A stretch of DNA of 64,000 nt. It comes from CBDFLA01 sp965248915 (GTDB lineage: Bacteria > Pseudomonadota > Alphaproteobacteria > M2410). Under the pieces are notes generated by a model, which saw only the letters and a program-made list of their open reading frames with translations, had not been told where the DNA came from and did no database searches. The stretch lies in NCBI GenBank assembly GCA_965248915.1, contig OZ252216.1, positions 1 through 64,000 of the forward strand, in the 5' to 3' direction. The stretch's first letter is position 1. Every line of letters starts with the position of its first letter. The position numbers and the translations under genes were made by a program. Shown here in pieces: positions 45,745 to 55,760 of the stretch.

Positions 45745-46332
45745 ACTCTCGAGGTATCACGGCGCGCCCGGTGTGTCATCTGAGAAAGACGCCTTTTCAG
45801 AGCACAATATTGAGTTTATCTGTGACATACTCGGCGCTGAAGTCATGCGCTTGATGCATTAAATTGGGTTTGCTTCGTGGGTCTGAAATGAAGTTCGGGA
45901 AAAGGGCATTGATTTTCTACGGCCGCGATATGGGTCGCACGTTCGCTCAACCAACACGTCCGCGCCGCCGCAGAGTTACTTGTTCACTCTTTAGTCGTAC
46001 TTCCAGGTGAATTTGTCGCGATCTGAAGAAAGAGCTAAGATTTCAAATGGGGGAAGCGGGGGCGGTGCGGAGGCTTTCCAGTTTTGCAATTCATTCCGAA
46101 GCAACAGCGTCTCTTGGCGCAAAAGTATCTAGGCATAATGATACCGCACTCATCCACCCGTGCAGCTCGATCCAGTCTGTTCTGAGTAGAATCGGCTCAT
46201 CAATCATTCACGGAGGAATTGGGACCTCAATATTAAGTAAATCATGACTTCGTCGTTGTTAGCACCCTCAGGAGTGGTTCACCGTGTGGCCATCACATGT
46301 CATTTTGAGCAACACAACGCCAACAGTCGACA
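45745..46332. other. Intergenic region, no supported gene
   Basis: Nearly 590 bp between RNase R and the acetyltransferase. No convincing gene; small frames lack start sites. The RNase R promoter should lie here. Confidence 0.4.
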
Positions 46333-46878
46333 TCATGGTGTCTGAGAAAAATCAATACCTAGAGTCACAATATCACGATACTCACCATCGATGTTGGCCA
46401 CCCCCTTCTGGCGTCCCCACTCTTCCATGCCCAACTTCAAGTTTATGGCTATCATGGCATGATTGTGCGAAAAACAGTTTGAGATTAGTACGGATATGCC
46501 AAATTCGGAGCATCGCTCCATGAGCCTTTTTTTGAGCCTTGTACCGTATCCACATCCACGATACTTGTCGTCCACGAACAGGCTGCTTTTTCCTGTATGT
46601 CTGAAATATGGACTTGGACTGAAATGTCTCATACAGATCCATGCAGCAACGATCTCATTATTCGTTAGCACCCAGAACGGCATGCCGGAGTTCTTCACTT
46701 CTTCAAACCACTCGGTCTTGGCTTCCATCGTGATTGGGTCAACGCTTCCGATTGATCTCTTTGTTCGTATCGATTGATTGTAAATGTCCAAGATGCTGTG
46801 GATGTCGTCATAGCCGGCATCCCTAATCACCAGTTTCCCTTCGTTCAGACTATCCATCACAATTATTCTTTCAGACAC
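46333..46878 (-). CDS. GNAT acetyltransferase (phosphinothricin acetyltransferase-like)
   Basis: A 181-residue N-acetyltransferase. 'IHSILDIYNQSIR' at the start and 'DKYRGCGYGTRLKKRL' (acetyl-CoA pyrophosphate loop) are characteristic of the Pat/Bar/MddA branch, which acetylates the alpha-amino group of small amino-acid toxins or methionine derivatives. The GTG start overlaps the GrpB gene by 16 bp (an ATG at 46857 is also possible). It could detoxify the product of the ATP-grasp pathway or protect against amino-acid-type antibiotics. The substrate is unknown. Confidence 0.75.
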   Translation of the reverse strand: MSERIIVMDSLNEGKLVIRDAGYDDIHSILDIYNQSIRTKRSIGSVDPITMEAKTEWFEEVKNSGMPFWVLTNNEIVAAWICMRHFSPSPYFRHTGKSSLFVDDKYRGCGYGTRLKKRLMERCSEFGISVLISNCFSHNHAMIAINLKLGMEEWGRQKGVANIDGEYRDIVTLGIDFSQTP

Positions 46879-47420
46879 CGGTCAATAAAATTTGTTTTTG
46901 CACGAGCATACCCATCTCGATCGGTTTTGTATTTGCGAGCCAATTCAATCTTGAGCTTCTCGTATTCCCCCACGATCTTTGGGTTGGAAGTTAGTATTCT
47001 TTTGAAAGCCAAAATTCTCTCTTGTGCATCCCCATTGCAAACAACGAAGTGCAACAAATATGATCGATTCTTCCCTTTGCCAAACACATGATGTCCTGCA
47101 ACATGTTTCGTTCCGATATTTTCATACCCGAGTTTCTCCAATCTTGGCGCGAACAGATTACAAACACTGAGATCATCGACGCTGGCTAAGATGTCAATTA
47201 TCGGTTTAGCCTTGAGACCGAGAATTGCGGTACTCCCGACATGATGAATCTCTACTAAGAAATTTCCAATCGCATCCACGATTAACGATTTCTCTTGAGT
47301 GTATAACCGTCGCCAAATCGGATTGTGCTTCACGAGTTCGACAGAACGAGGAGGGAGGCCTAAATTGTCCTCGGGCCGATTTGGAAAGGTCCTTTCTTTG
47401 ATGTTCATCTCTTTGCTCAA
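46863..47420 (-). CDS. GrpB family protein (nucleotidyltransferase fold)
   Basis: A 185-residue UPF0157/GrpB protein. 'HHVGSTAILGLKAKPIIDI' is the family's Gly-Ser motif with downstream Asp residues, as in nucleotidyltransferases. 'YLLHFVV' and 'ARKYKTDRDGYARAKTNFI' complete the pattern. Some relatives are fused to CoaE, but activity is not established. The start is TTG 47420 (GGAG upstream) or ATG 47408. It is co-transcribed with the GNAT gene. Confidence 0.75.
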   Translation of the reverse strand: MSKEMNIKERTFPNRPEDNLGLPPRSVELVKHNPIWRRLYTQEKSLIVDAIGNFLVEIHHVGSTAILGLKAKPIIDILASVDDLSVCNLFAPRLEKLGYENIGTKHVAGHHVFGKGKNRSYLLHFVVCNGDAQERILAFKRILTSNPKIVGEYEKLKIELARKYKTDRDGYARAKTNFIDRCLKE

Positions 47421-47515
47421 ACATTACACTCCGACGCGACTTCTGCATGGTTCAATCATAGCATGTATGGGAGATTAGGAACAGGTTCCACAACTCATAT
47501 GAGCAAAGAAAAAAA

Positions 47516-48367
47516 ATGAAACGGATCCTTGCTCTATGTTGCAGAAGGAGATTAAGTCAAAAGCAGAAATTAGAGGGAGAACCCACAGTGGTGGACGACA
47601 AGATTAATTTCCACAGAGACGGTTTCTGCGTGTTGCGGGGAGTCATTTCGGAAAGGCAAGCTGGTCAAATCGGCTCAGGCGTGTCGAAGGCCATTGAACA
47701 ACACTCTACTAGCCCGCGGCCTCGCGGATACGTCGGTGGATTGCTGAGATTCAACACAGACATAGTTGAACATCTAAGAAATCCTCGTCTCAACAAACTT
47801 TGTTGCAGCTTGCTGGGTGCGAATCACAGGGTTTCAATGATCACTGGGGTCGTCAACGGACCGGGCTTAGAACGGGGTGGAATGCATCGAGATTGGCCTC
47901 ACAATCCCAAAGATGAGAGCTTCACACAGTTTGGGTTTGGTAGCCTGGATCCGACTCATGTCGTGACGTTGTGGATGTTAACAGACTTTACGAAGGATAA
48001 TGGGGGCACCATTGTCGTACCGGGCAGTCATTTGTGGAACGAATATTCAATTGGAGCGGGCCAAGGCGAGAAACCGGAAGTTGCAGGCGAACATCAATTG
48101 TTGGGACGAGCAGGTGATGTGATATTCATGGACGCGAGAACCTTCCACTCAATTGCGCCGAACAACACAGATGAATGCCGTATTGCTGTTATTGTTCGAT
48201 ATGCTCCTTGGTGGCTGAATTTGGATCCCCTGAGAATTGGATCTCTAAGTAGATTGCATATGGTAGACTCAAAGAGAGCCCCTGATCCGCATGTTCCAGC
48301 ACTGCCACGCCATATTTATGACGATTTACCCGACGACCTGAAACCAATTCTATACTCTCTGTGCTAA
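47516..48367 (+). CDS. Phytanoyl-CoA dioxygenase-like (PhyH) oxygenase
   Basis: A 283-residue Fe(II)/2-oxoglutarate oxygenase of the PhyH family. The metal ligands are His124-x-Asp126 ('GGMHRDWPH') and His211 ('RTFHSIAPN'), and an Arg follows in 'ECRIAVIVRY' for 2-oxoglutarate. 'GGTIVVPGSHLW' is the family's core. Such enzymes hydroxylate or halogenate unactivated carbons in natural-product pathways. ATG 47516 has no clear site; a GTG about 70 bp downstream has GGGAG upstream and may be the real start. It is the only plus-strand gene of this part. Confidence 0.8.
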   Translation: MKRILALCCRRRLSQKQKLEGEPTVVDDKINFHRDGFCVLRGVISERQAGQIGSGVSKAIEQHSTSPRPRGYVGGLLRFNTDIVEHLRNPRLNKLCCSLLGANHRVSMITGVVNGPGLERGGMHRDWPHNPKDESFTQFGFGSLDPTHVVTLWMLTDFTKDNGGTIVVPGSHLWNEYSIGAGQGEKPEVAGEHQLLGRAGDVIFMDARTFHSIAPNNTDECRIAVIVRYAPWWLNLDPLRIGSLSRLHMVDSKRAPDPHVPALPRHIYDDLPDDLKPILYSLC

Positions 48368-48416
48368 CTACAAGAAGAGTCTAGTTACCGAGCGTCTCTA
48401 TCATTTTCAAACGAAC

Positions 48417-49259
48417 CTACGACTTCAAGTTGTAGAAGGTCTTACAGTTGTCACCGAAAATGAGGTCGCAGACGCGAAGCCCTTTTGTTTCTATGATCGA
48501 CTTCATAGCACTCTGAACAGCGGACAGATTGCTGTATTGCGCACATATCGGCCAATTGCTGCCGTACATTAGTCTCGTCTCACCAAAGGCATTCCAGGCA
48601 TCTTCAAATGCGCCCGCAATAACATCCAAGTTTTCCGAATATTTAATCCCTCTCGACTCCAATGCCTCAACGAGTCCGGATATTTTACACCGCACATTTT
48701 CGAACTTGCCAAGTTCAGTCAGATCTTCCGACAATTTCTGTCGGTCACTATCGCAAGCACACAACAGGTTTGCGACATGATCTATGACGATGTAAAGGTT
48801 CGGTACCATCCCCACTATCAGGCCCGCACTCCTCAAAATTGTTGGATTGCCGTAGAGGTCAAGTCGAAGCCCCTGATCAGCTAGATATCTGAGATCCTCC
48901 ACGAATTCACGACTTGCCAATCCTTGTTCTAACCTTTTTTGATTCAATCGCACCCCTTTGAGATAGCCACCGTTACTCAATTGATCGAGTTTCGAGCGAA
49001 AGCCATGAGTTCCTACTGGAAGATTGGCCACATATCCCATTATTCCCTTGTCAGCCCTCACGATCTCTGAAAGCCATAGATTTTCTTCAGTTTGAGGGCT
49101 GGTTTCGATTGCAACAACTCCAACATTCGCCTTCATCTCGAAATTTGAAAAGTAATGATGCGGTAGTTGTGGCTTGTGGAGGTTTCGTGCATCTTTGGGC
49201 GGCCACGACAACGAAACGCCTCTGTTCGTGTCATAGAAATGTACGTGACTATCAATCAT
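48417..49259 (-). CDS. Amidohydrolase-2 / lactonase-like TIM-barrel enzyme
   Basis: A 280-residue protein of the amidohydrolase family. 'MIDSHVHFYD' supplies the His-x-His metal site (His5, His7), 'KGVRLNQ' and 'LYIVIDHVAN' provide later ligands, and 'LMYGSNWP' is the final block, where Asn stands in place of the Asp found in many members. Relatives hydrolyse lactones or decarboxylate. The pathway role is unknown. The start ATG is unambiguous from the family. Confidence 0.75.
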   Translation of the reverse strand: MIDSHVHFYDTNRGVSLSWPPKDARNLHKPQLPHHYFSNFEMKANVGVVAIETSPQTEENLWLSEIVRADKGIMGYVANLPVGTHGFRSKLDQLSNGGYLKGVRLNQKRLEQGLASREFVEDLRYLADQGLRLDLYGNPTILRSAGLIVGMVPNLYIVIDHVANLLCACDSDRQKLSEDLTELGKFENVRCKISGLVEALESRGIKYSENLDVIAGAFEDAWNAFGETRLMYGSNWPICAQYSNLSAVQSAMKSIIETKGLRVCDLIFGDNCKTFYNLKS

Positions 49260-49391
49260 TTTCTATTGTGCTTGAACGAATGTAAGAATCGTAGAGGCGC
49301 GATCGAATTAGGATCGTGCATTGCATCGTTACCAATTTTGACGAGCGCAACATTTCTTATGGACGCCAACAAGAGCAATAAATACAAGAAG

Positions 49392-50234
49392 TCATTTGAC
49401 CCTCTCGGCCATTGTCCCAATCAAAAGTGGTAAACCCAGCGGCATGTCGGCTGGAGGTTCGTAGTATCCATCTCGCCGCCTCTTCATTCCTGGATATCTA
49501 CCATAAAATGCGAAAGATTCCTCGCGAATTGTTCTGAGTATAAGTCCCGCGTCGAGAATGGATTGGATTATTTCCGCGCAATCGTGCTGCCATTGATAGT
49601 TGGAGGGCGATCCAATCTTGCCCCCTCCGTAACTATATTCGTTGTTGCGTTCTCTAGGTGCTCCTTCTGCAAAATAGCTGTGGTCTCTCGGTCGAAACCC
49701 GTCAGTTTGGGATTCACGTGGCCAAACACTGCTCAATGGGTGGCCATCCACCAATACGAAGCGACCCCCTATCGCGAGCATCTTTGCGAAATTGCGAAAA
49801 AGTGAGGCGATGTCTCGAACCCAACAAAGAACGCCATATGTCATTACAATCCGATCAAACGGATCACTGAAGATCTTGTACGCCCTTTCAACATCACCAA
49901 TGCGATAATCAACCACAACGCCAGCTTGCTTCGCAACTTGCTCAGCAGCGCAAATCGATTGTTCCGAGAAATCCAACCCACTCACTTTTGCTCCCAATCG
50001 AGCCCAAGAAATGGAATCCAAACCAATATGACACATCGCGTGCAACAATGTTTTGCCTTGTACGTCGCCACAGAGATCCAGCTCGACGTGTCGAAGCGAT
50101 GAATCACCGCGGATGACCCCGTCAATATCATAGTATTCGCTTGGGTTGGAAAGGTGAGCAATTGCGCGACTATCCCAATGTCTGTTGTTTGTGGTTAGAC
50201 GGCGCAGGTCATCTGGATTGTGTTCCTTCGACAT
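49392..50234 (-). CDS. Class I SAM-dependent methyltransferase
   Basis: A 280-residue methyltransferase. 'GKTLLHAMCHIGLDSISWAR' is an atypical motif I (the usual Gly-x-Gly is partly replaced), 'GAKVSGLDFSEQSI' holds the acidic residue for the SAM ribose, and 'FDRIVMTYGVLCWV' is motif IV. The start ATG 50234 has AAGGGTG upstream. It is at the right edge of the biosynthetic zone and might tailor the product by O- or N-methylation. Confidence 0.75.
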   Translation of the reverse strand: MSKEHNPDDLRRLTTNNRHWDSRAIAHLSNPSEYYDIDGVIRGDSSLRHVELDLCGDVQGKTLLHAMCHIGLDSISWARLGAKVSGLDFSEQSICAAEQVAKQAGVVVDYRIGDVERAYKIFSDPFDRIVMTYGVLCWVRDIASLFRNFAKMLAIGGRFVLVDGHPLSSVWPRESQTDGFRPRDHSYFAEGAPRERNNEYSYGGGKIGSPSNYQWQHDCAEIIQSILDAGLILRTIREESFAFYGRYPGMKRRRDGYYEPPADMPLGLPLLIGTMAERVK

Positions 50235-50439
50235 TGGTTCACCCTTCTAGTTTCTGCATTCGCAAATTTAGGCGGATACCAATTTCTATCAGTTGATTCT
50301 GTGAAATGCTTGCTGCGACTGACTTTCGCAGTCGACATCTTGTAAGGCACGCCACTATTGGATGCATGCAGAGTGCTTGACACGTTCCTCAAGGGTAATC
50401 AGTGGGTTTGTCATCACACCCCAGTGCTCTACTTCGCAT

Positions 50440-51132
50440 TCACCTCGATTGCAGAAATCGAGGCGGATCCTCTCCGTCCAACACCACGCAGGTGAGTGGT
50501 CCTCCTCGTCCGCATCCGGTATCGATCCCGATGCGGTTTCGGCTCAAATCAGGATCCCTTGTGACAGTGTGTCCGTAGACAACAATGGCCCCGTGAAACG
50601 CGTTGCTCTGAAGGAAACGGTTGCGGATCCACAAAAGATCTCTTTCTTCTTGTTGGTCTATGGGCGATAGGGGATTGATGCCTGCATGGACGAAAAAGTA
50701 AGGACCCGACCGATGTGTGAGCTTGAGGTGACGCATCCACTCAACGTGAGCCAGTGGGATAGACTTCAATGCACGAGATCCAGACACCGACAAGGCCCTT
50801 CGCACCTCATCCGTACTCACACTATAGCTGATAAGGGTGGCCGTACCGCCGTTCAGGAGCCAGTTCTGGGCATTGAGGGTTGAGGGGGTCTCCAGAAAAT
50901 CCAGCGCCATGCGCTCGTGATTGCCCATTAGAAACACGGTCTGGAAACCATTGACACCTTGGATGAGGCGATCGATGACCTGTGCCGAACAGGGTCCGCG
51001 ATCGATGTAGTCACCAAGAAAGATTATCTTGTGAGCTGAGCCTTCAAGATCAGCTGCGTCCGTCCGGATCTGTCGGAGGAGATCGTCCAGCTTGGCGACC
51101 TCACCGTGGATGTCGCCAATAGCATAGATCAT
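50440..51132 (-). CDS. Calcineurin-like Ser/Thr-type metallophosphatase
   Basis: A 230-residue phosphatase from ATG 51132 (the longer frame adds a non-family extension). The metal-binding blocks are 'AIGDIHG', 'FLGDYIDRG' and 'LMGNHE', and 'YGHT' near the end. This matches PrpA/PP2A-like bacterial phosphatases. It lies between the cluster and the integrase; the target is unknown. The 295 bp to the integrase hold no supported gene. Confidence 0.85.
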   Translation of the reverse strand: MIYAIGDIHGEVAKLDDLLRQIRTDAADLEGSAHKIIFLGDYIDRGPCSAQVIDRLIQGVNGFQTVFLMGNHERMALDFLETPSTLNAQNWLLNGGTATLISYSVSTDEVRRALSVSGSRALKSIPLAHVEWMRHLKLTHRSGPYFFVHAGINPLSPIDQQEERDLLWIRNRFLQSNAFHGAIVVYGHTVTRDPDLSRNRIGIDTGCGRGGPLTCVVLDGEDPPRFLQSR

Positions 51133-51427
51133 GTGAGCATTATAACGGGAAGAGTGAAGAACGTACACCGAAGAGATGGCAACGTGAGGCATACATGCAG
51201 AAAATGGGAACCGAAGTCGATGCGGAATCGTAGGATATCGAAACCGTCGAACAGAAAGGTCGGAGATCCATGGACCGCATCGTATGGCGTATGCCTACCA
51301 GAACTTCGAAGACATGGCCTCCGGGTGAGGTCTCGGTGGCTTCGCACTGCTGATGAGAGGTCGACCCGCCATTCGGTGTTTAGATTGGTGACACCAAACT
51401 TCGCCTCTGCAATCTATCCGCCTCACC

Positions 51428-52777
51428 TCAGGGATTGGGCTCTTTCTGTACCAGGATCGTCGAATTGTCGTTTGCGACAGCGTCGATTGGTTTGGCCCTG
51501 TTGAACCTTTTTGCGTCTTGCGGGCGTGTGGACCGGCGTTCTTGTGGATGTTTGTGGGCGGTGACAGGAGGCATTGTTGCTTGTTCCTCCCCTTGGTCGG
51601 GGGCTTGTAGTAGGCCCTCGATGATCCCCGAGATCAGGTCGGCGGATTGGACAAGTTCTGGCCCGACCCGTTGAGCGTAGGATTCGGTGGTCTTGGTTTG
51701 CGAATGGCCGAGTATGCCACCGATGTGGTGGAGGCTGACGTTGGCCGTATTGCCGACGGTGCCAAAATTTCGCCTCAAGTCGTGAATGCGTAGCTCTGGC
51801 ATTCCTGCAGCCTTGCGGATCTTGTCCCAGCCCTTTTGGATGGTGGTGAGGCCTTGCCCTTTGACGCGCCCAGGAAAGACGAAAAGTGAGCCCTCTCTCT
51901 TTGGGATCTCTTCGATGAGCCGGATGGCCGCATCGCCAAGCGGTACGGTCTTCGAGCCCGTCTTGGAATCCTTGAGCGCGAGCACTTTGGCGGGCAGGTC
52001 GAGGTCCTGCCACTTGAGCGAGAGAATTTCCATCTTCCGGCATCCGGTGAGCATGATGAGAAGTACTGCGTAAACGGTGTAGGTATTGTCCTTTCGATAG
52101 GCCAAGAGCGCCTGGCCAAGCCGCTTGTGTTCGTCTTCTGTCAGGTAGCGTGTCCTTGCCTTCACCTTCGACTTCGGCGTGAATCGCACTGGATTTGATC
52201 CGTCATCGCGCAAACCCCATTCTTCGGCCTTGTTGAACATGTGGCTCAAAAGCGCGCGGATCTGATTGGCGACCGCTGGCGTTTCGGCGAACTTGGAGAG
52301 AAGTTCGGCGATCTGGTGGCGTTTGATGTTGCGGATGTGAGCGCCGCCGATGTTCGGTTTAATGTCTTTTTTGATGCGGATGCGATCAAGGTCCCTGGAA
52401 CTCTTCTTCTTGGCAAGCTTGGAGTGCTCTCTCAAGTACCGATCGCAGAGTTCGGAGATTGTAGGATTGGGACGATCATCGACAGATTCTGTCACGCCTT
52501 CAAGGCGGTTCTGCCAGGCCTCATGTCGAAGCTTCGTTGCTTCGTTTCTGGCTTGCTCGAGTGTGATCACCCCGTGTCGACCGATCGACTTGTGGATGTG
52601 TCGGCCACCTTTGTAGGGTCGATATCGGATGACATAGGTCTTCGTTCCCTTTGAAGTAACCCGTATTCCAAAGGCCGGGATCTTCGTGTCCCACACAAGT
52701 TGGTGACTGTCGTTCACACACAGAGAATCGACAAGTTTCTTCGTGAGCGGTATTTTGCAGGTCTTATTGATAAGCAT
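51428..52777 (-). CDS. Tyrosine integrase of the element
   Basis: A 449-residue integrase with an N-terminal arm-DNA-binding domain (about 1-80), a SAM-like core-binding domain (about 100-215) and a complete catalytic domain: Arg247, His332-x-x-Arg335, His358 and Tyr367. The C-terminal tail is Pro/Arg-rich. The first 80 residues and the middle closely resemble the truncated integrase at 56087-56914. It lies 3.1 kb inside the right att repeat and probably catalyses insertion at the tRNA-Arg gene. Confidence 0.92.
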   Translation of the reverse strand: MLINKTCKIPLTKKLVDSLCVNDSHQLVWDTKIPAFGIRVTSKGTKTYVIRYRPYKGGRHIHKSIGRHGVITLEQARNEATKLRHEAWQNRLEGVTESVDDRPNPTISELCDRYLREHSKLAKKKSSRDLDRIRIKKDIKPNIGGAHIRNIKRHQIAELLSKFAETPAVANQIRALLSHMFNKAEEWGLRDDGSNPVRFTPKSKVKARTRYLTEDEHKRLGQALLAYRKDNTYTVYAVLLIMLTGCRKMEILSLKWQDLDLPAKVLALKDSKTGSKTVPLGDAAIRLIEEIPKREGSLFVFPGRVKGQGLTTIQKGWDKIRKAAGMPELRIHDLRRNFGTVGNTANVSLHHIGGILGHSQTKTTESYAQRVGPELVQSADLISGIIEGLLQAPDQGEEQATMPPVTAHKHPQERRSTRPQDAKRFNRAKPIDAVANDNSTILVQKEPNP

Positions 52778-52912
52778 CGGACCGGCTACTAATAATCAAG
52801 TGTATGTTCTTCGGGAAGGTGATTGGATTTCCTCGCGTGCGTGGACTGGCATCCGCACGCCGTTTGAGCGACATACTCGCGGACACCTAATCAACCCAAT
52901 TCAGCAGCGCGG

Positions 52913-54907
52913 TTAGTCGTTGAACACATCTAGGTCAACTTCAAGGTCGTAGACTTCGTCAGCCATCACATCGTTGACATGACAATCATCATTCGACTTG
53001 AGCGTGGATGGTTCCGCTTCAACTGGTTGTGTGTCCTCAGCTTCGGATGGCTCATCGGCTTCATTGGAAACCGCATACGCCTCTTCCGTGAGCACGTAGA
53101 ACCGCTCAAACCGTGAGTACCCATCGGGTTTCAATTTTTGTGTTGCGTCGCCGTTTGCCGAGGGTCGGAGTATATTCTTCCCTTTAAGGGCCCTTGTTAC
53201 CGTTTGCTTGGTATAGCCGGCACTCTTGCACATCGCGGCGTAAGCGTTTGGAACAAGGACCAAGTGCACCCCTTGTTCATCGCTCATGCGATATCCGACG
53301 AAAGAAGTGGATCGGTCGCGTCCAGACTGGGTATCATCGTGAAAATCTTTGAGTTGATCGATCCGCACCTGGATATAGCTGGCAACAGCTTCAAGGATTT
53401 GGGTGTCCTGACTAAAGGCCGGTGGCTGATAGTTCGACGCCCACCGTTGGAATAGCATGACGACTGCTTCGATCGCTGCATCGGCCTGCCACGACACAAT
53501 TTCTTTGTTGATCATGTACTCACCAGATGCGGCAGCCACACCAAATCGGTCCGCAACGCGCTCCATGACATCGTCCAAACAAGTAGGTCCCACACGCAGC
53601 ATGAACGCGTCGTGCCAGACTTTGAGTAACGAGGCTCGATCATCGGTTTCCTTGACCAAAGCTGTGATCAATTCTGTTCCGAGAACTCCGTAACAGCGAT
53701 GCGCGGCGCTCAAGAGTTCGTCAATGAACTTCTTAGGGGTCTCATGACCCTTAAGGTCATCGATAATGCCGTTTCCGTCGTCGATCGAAATCGTGGGGAG
53801 CCGCACATGTTCGCCCGCAAGGGACGATTGTCCAACCTTGGCCAACGCGTCTTCATAAGAAATCTCGCCAGTCGAGATACACGAGACCGACCGGCGCCGC
53901 GATGTCGCCAGTTTGAGCGTGGCGGTCATGCGTGCGTTTGCGGTCCCGTCAAGTTGATAGGCGGCTTGTTGCAACAACTGGCGTTTGGAGTTCCGAATGT
54001 CGTCCAGACAAATGGCCATGTCATTGCAGGCGACGCATGATGCTTCAAAGCCGTTGACGGACGAGCCCCAGCTGATGAGTGCTTCCGGGTCGTCGGGTGA
54101 AACCCAAGACGAGATCGCGAGTTTGCCACTCGTTGACTTCCCTGAGCTCGAATCACCCTGCAAATGCATCGATGGCGGGACTTTGCCTAGTATGTTTGCG
54201 ACCGGTGCTGAGACGCTTAGGCAGACAATGGCCTCAAAGAATGGATTGCCTTTGACCAAGCTGTCGACCAGCTCTTTGTAGGCATTCAAGTCGCCGCTCG
54301 GTCGGGCCCTCGTCTTGGGGTTGGAGATCATGCGAACAACGGGCCCTGATGAGATCACATGATTTCGGTGCGCGAATGCCTGGTGCGAGGTCCCTTCAAC
54401 CCAGCCGCTTTGCGTCGCGAGGACGCCGTGATTACTCGTGTCGCGAAGCGCAATAATAAGTGAGCAGATCGTCTTTTCGATCTTATCAGCTGGCTCAACC
54501 TCAAAACCGCGTACCAATAGGGCTCGGAGTGCTTTCTTTTTGCTGGTGTAGAGGTCGGCATAGTTGAGGGTGACTTCGACCACGGCACCATAAATGCCGA
54601 TGAATGACACAAGAATCGAACAGTTGGCGCGGTCCGTCATGCTCATTGTTGGACCGACGACCAAAGGGTCGCAGATTCGCACGCCATGGTCCTCGCCACC
54701 CCCATCGGTTCCAACCTCGAAACATCCGTCGGCATCAACCCGAAAAGGTCCGAATTCGAGTACATCGCCATCCTTGAGCGGCAGCTCGTATGGATAGGGT
54801 GCCCAATCGAAGTTGTCGTTTGATGCGGACGGGATGTTGTGCAGCGAAGAATCCGTGTCTGGGTAATTTGCGTCTTCTGAGGGCTGGTTGTTTGTCTTGC
54901 TGTTCAT
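52913..54907 (-). CDS. DUF927-family ATPase, second copy
   Basis: A 664-residue protein from ATG 54907 (GGAG 8 nt upstream). The P-loop 'LQGDSSSGKST' near residue 238 and the preceding 'PVANILGKVPPSMHL' and following 'WGSSVNGFEASC' are DUF927-type. The sequence is clearly diverged from the protein at 18627-20696. The acidic C-terminal 60 residues are low-complexity. Members of this family are frequent beside integrases, where a replication or stability role is assumed. Confidence 0.75.
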   Translation of the reverse strand: MNSKTNNQPSEDANYPDTDSSLHNIPSASNDNFDWAPYPYELPLKDGDVLEFGPFRVDADGCFEVGTDGGGEDHGVRICDPLVVGPTMSMTDRANCSILVSFIGIYGAVVEVTLNYADLYTSKKKALRALLVRGFEVEPADKIEKTICSLIIALRDTSNHGVLATQSGWVEGTSHQAFAHRNHVISSGPVVRMISNPKTRARPSGDLNAYKELVDSLVKGNPFFEAIVCLSVSAPVANILGKVPPSMHLQGDSSSGKSTSGKLAISSWVSPDDPEALISWGSSVNGFEASCVACNDMAICLDDIRNSKRQLLQQAAYQLDGTANARMTATLKLATSRRRSVSCISTGEISYEDALAKVGQSSLAGEHVRLPTISIDDGNGIIDDLKGHETPKKFIDELLSAAHRCYGVLGTELITALVKETDDRASLLKVWHDAFMLRVGPTCLDDVMERVADRFGVAAASGEYMINKEIVSWQADAAIEAVVMLFQRWASNYQPPAFSQDTQILEAVASYIQVRIDQLKDFHDDTQSGRDRSTSFVGYRMSDEQGVHLVLVPNAYAAMCKSAGYTKQTVTRALKGKNILRPSANGDATQKLKPDGYSRFERFYVLTEEAYAVSNEADEPSEAEDTQPVEAEPSTLKSNDDCHVNDVMADEVYDLEVDLDVFND

Positions 54908-54943
54908 GTTCTTGTCTCCATATCTTGGCGCCAACTGTTAAGA

Positions 54944-55144
54944 GTGTCGAAGCACTCCAAAGCACCCGACCGGGTGTTCGCACCATCAAGGGTGAGACAA
55001 AGTGCTTCGTGTTTGTGCTCCGCGACACGAATGGTCATTGCCGTCCAGCAACGGACGAGACAATTCATCGGTCGCGAAGCGGGCGTGGCTTTAACAGTCG
55101 TTGCAAAGATCGAAAAGGGGAAAATTTCGGTTCCAGAAAAATAG
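54944..55144 (+). pseudogene. Possible degraded XRE/HTH fragment
   Basis: The last 35 codons of an open plus-strand frame read 'REAGVALTVVAKIEKGKISV', close to the second and third helices of a Cro/C1 HTH. The upstream part looks random. It is probably the remnant of a regulator. The following 55145-55760 contains no gene I can support. Confidence 0.3.
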
Positions 55145-55760
55145 TTCGCGGGAAGGCAGTCTGGAGCCTACACCGCACTTAAAAGGTCAACGTTATTGTC
55201 CGAAAAGGCGGCAAATTTTTGCGGATCAAAAGTCGAAATGACCGAAAAATGACATCTCACGAGCCAAAATCATCGCGAATCAAGATCCAACAAATGGAGA
55301 AGATCTAACGTTCGACGCTCAAATGACGGCCACGATTTGATGATTGATCGTAAGCACAGTGGATAGCAGCATGCGGGCCAACGTCGTTCCGAGATTGTAG
55401 CGCGTTCGTATCGGGGGCGGAGCATGGCCGTGACGTGTTCCGTGTCAGGTCGGGGGCCGTCTCGGCGTGGGCGAGGCATTGTAACTTGGGTCGTTGTGTC
55501 AAAGATCTTGAGGTTAACACTTGATCATCCCACCCCAGAAGAACTGTCATTTCTGGAATTCCGTCATTTCAGTGATCATTGCCGCACCGGACACGTACGC
55601 AATCTTGATCCCCGTCGACTTCATGAACGATCGACGAAATGGATGAAAGCCGGTCACGAAGAATTTGGGCGCGGGCAACGCACGGATATGTGAACCCTAT
55701 CCGCATCTCATGACCTACACCGGGGAACGGCGGATGGAAGTTGCATTCTCTGTGTTTCGG

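Noticed and set aside
51423..52043. Minus-strand frame of 206 codons overlapping the integrase
   Set aside because: A shifted-frame shadow; the integrase frame has all active-site residues.
55424..55693. Plus-strand frame near the right end
   Set aside because: Arg/His-rich, no start signal and no domain; probably non-coding.
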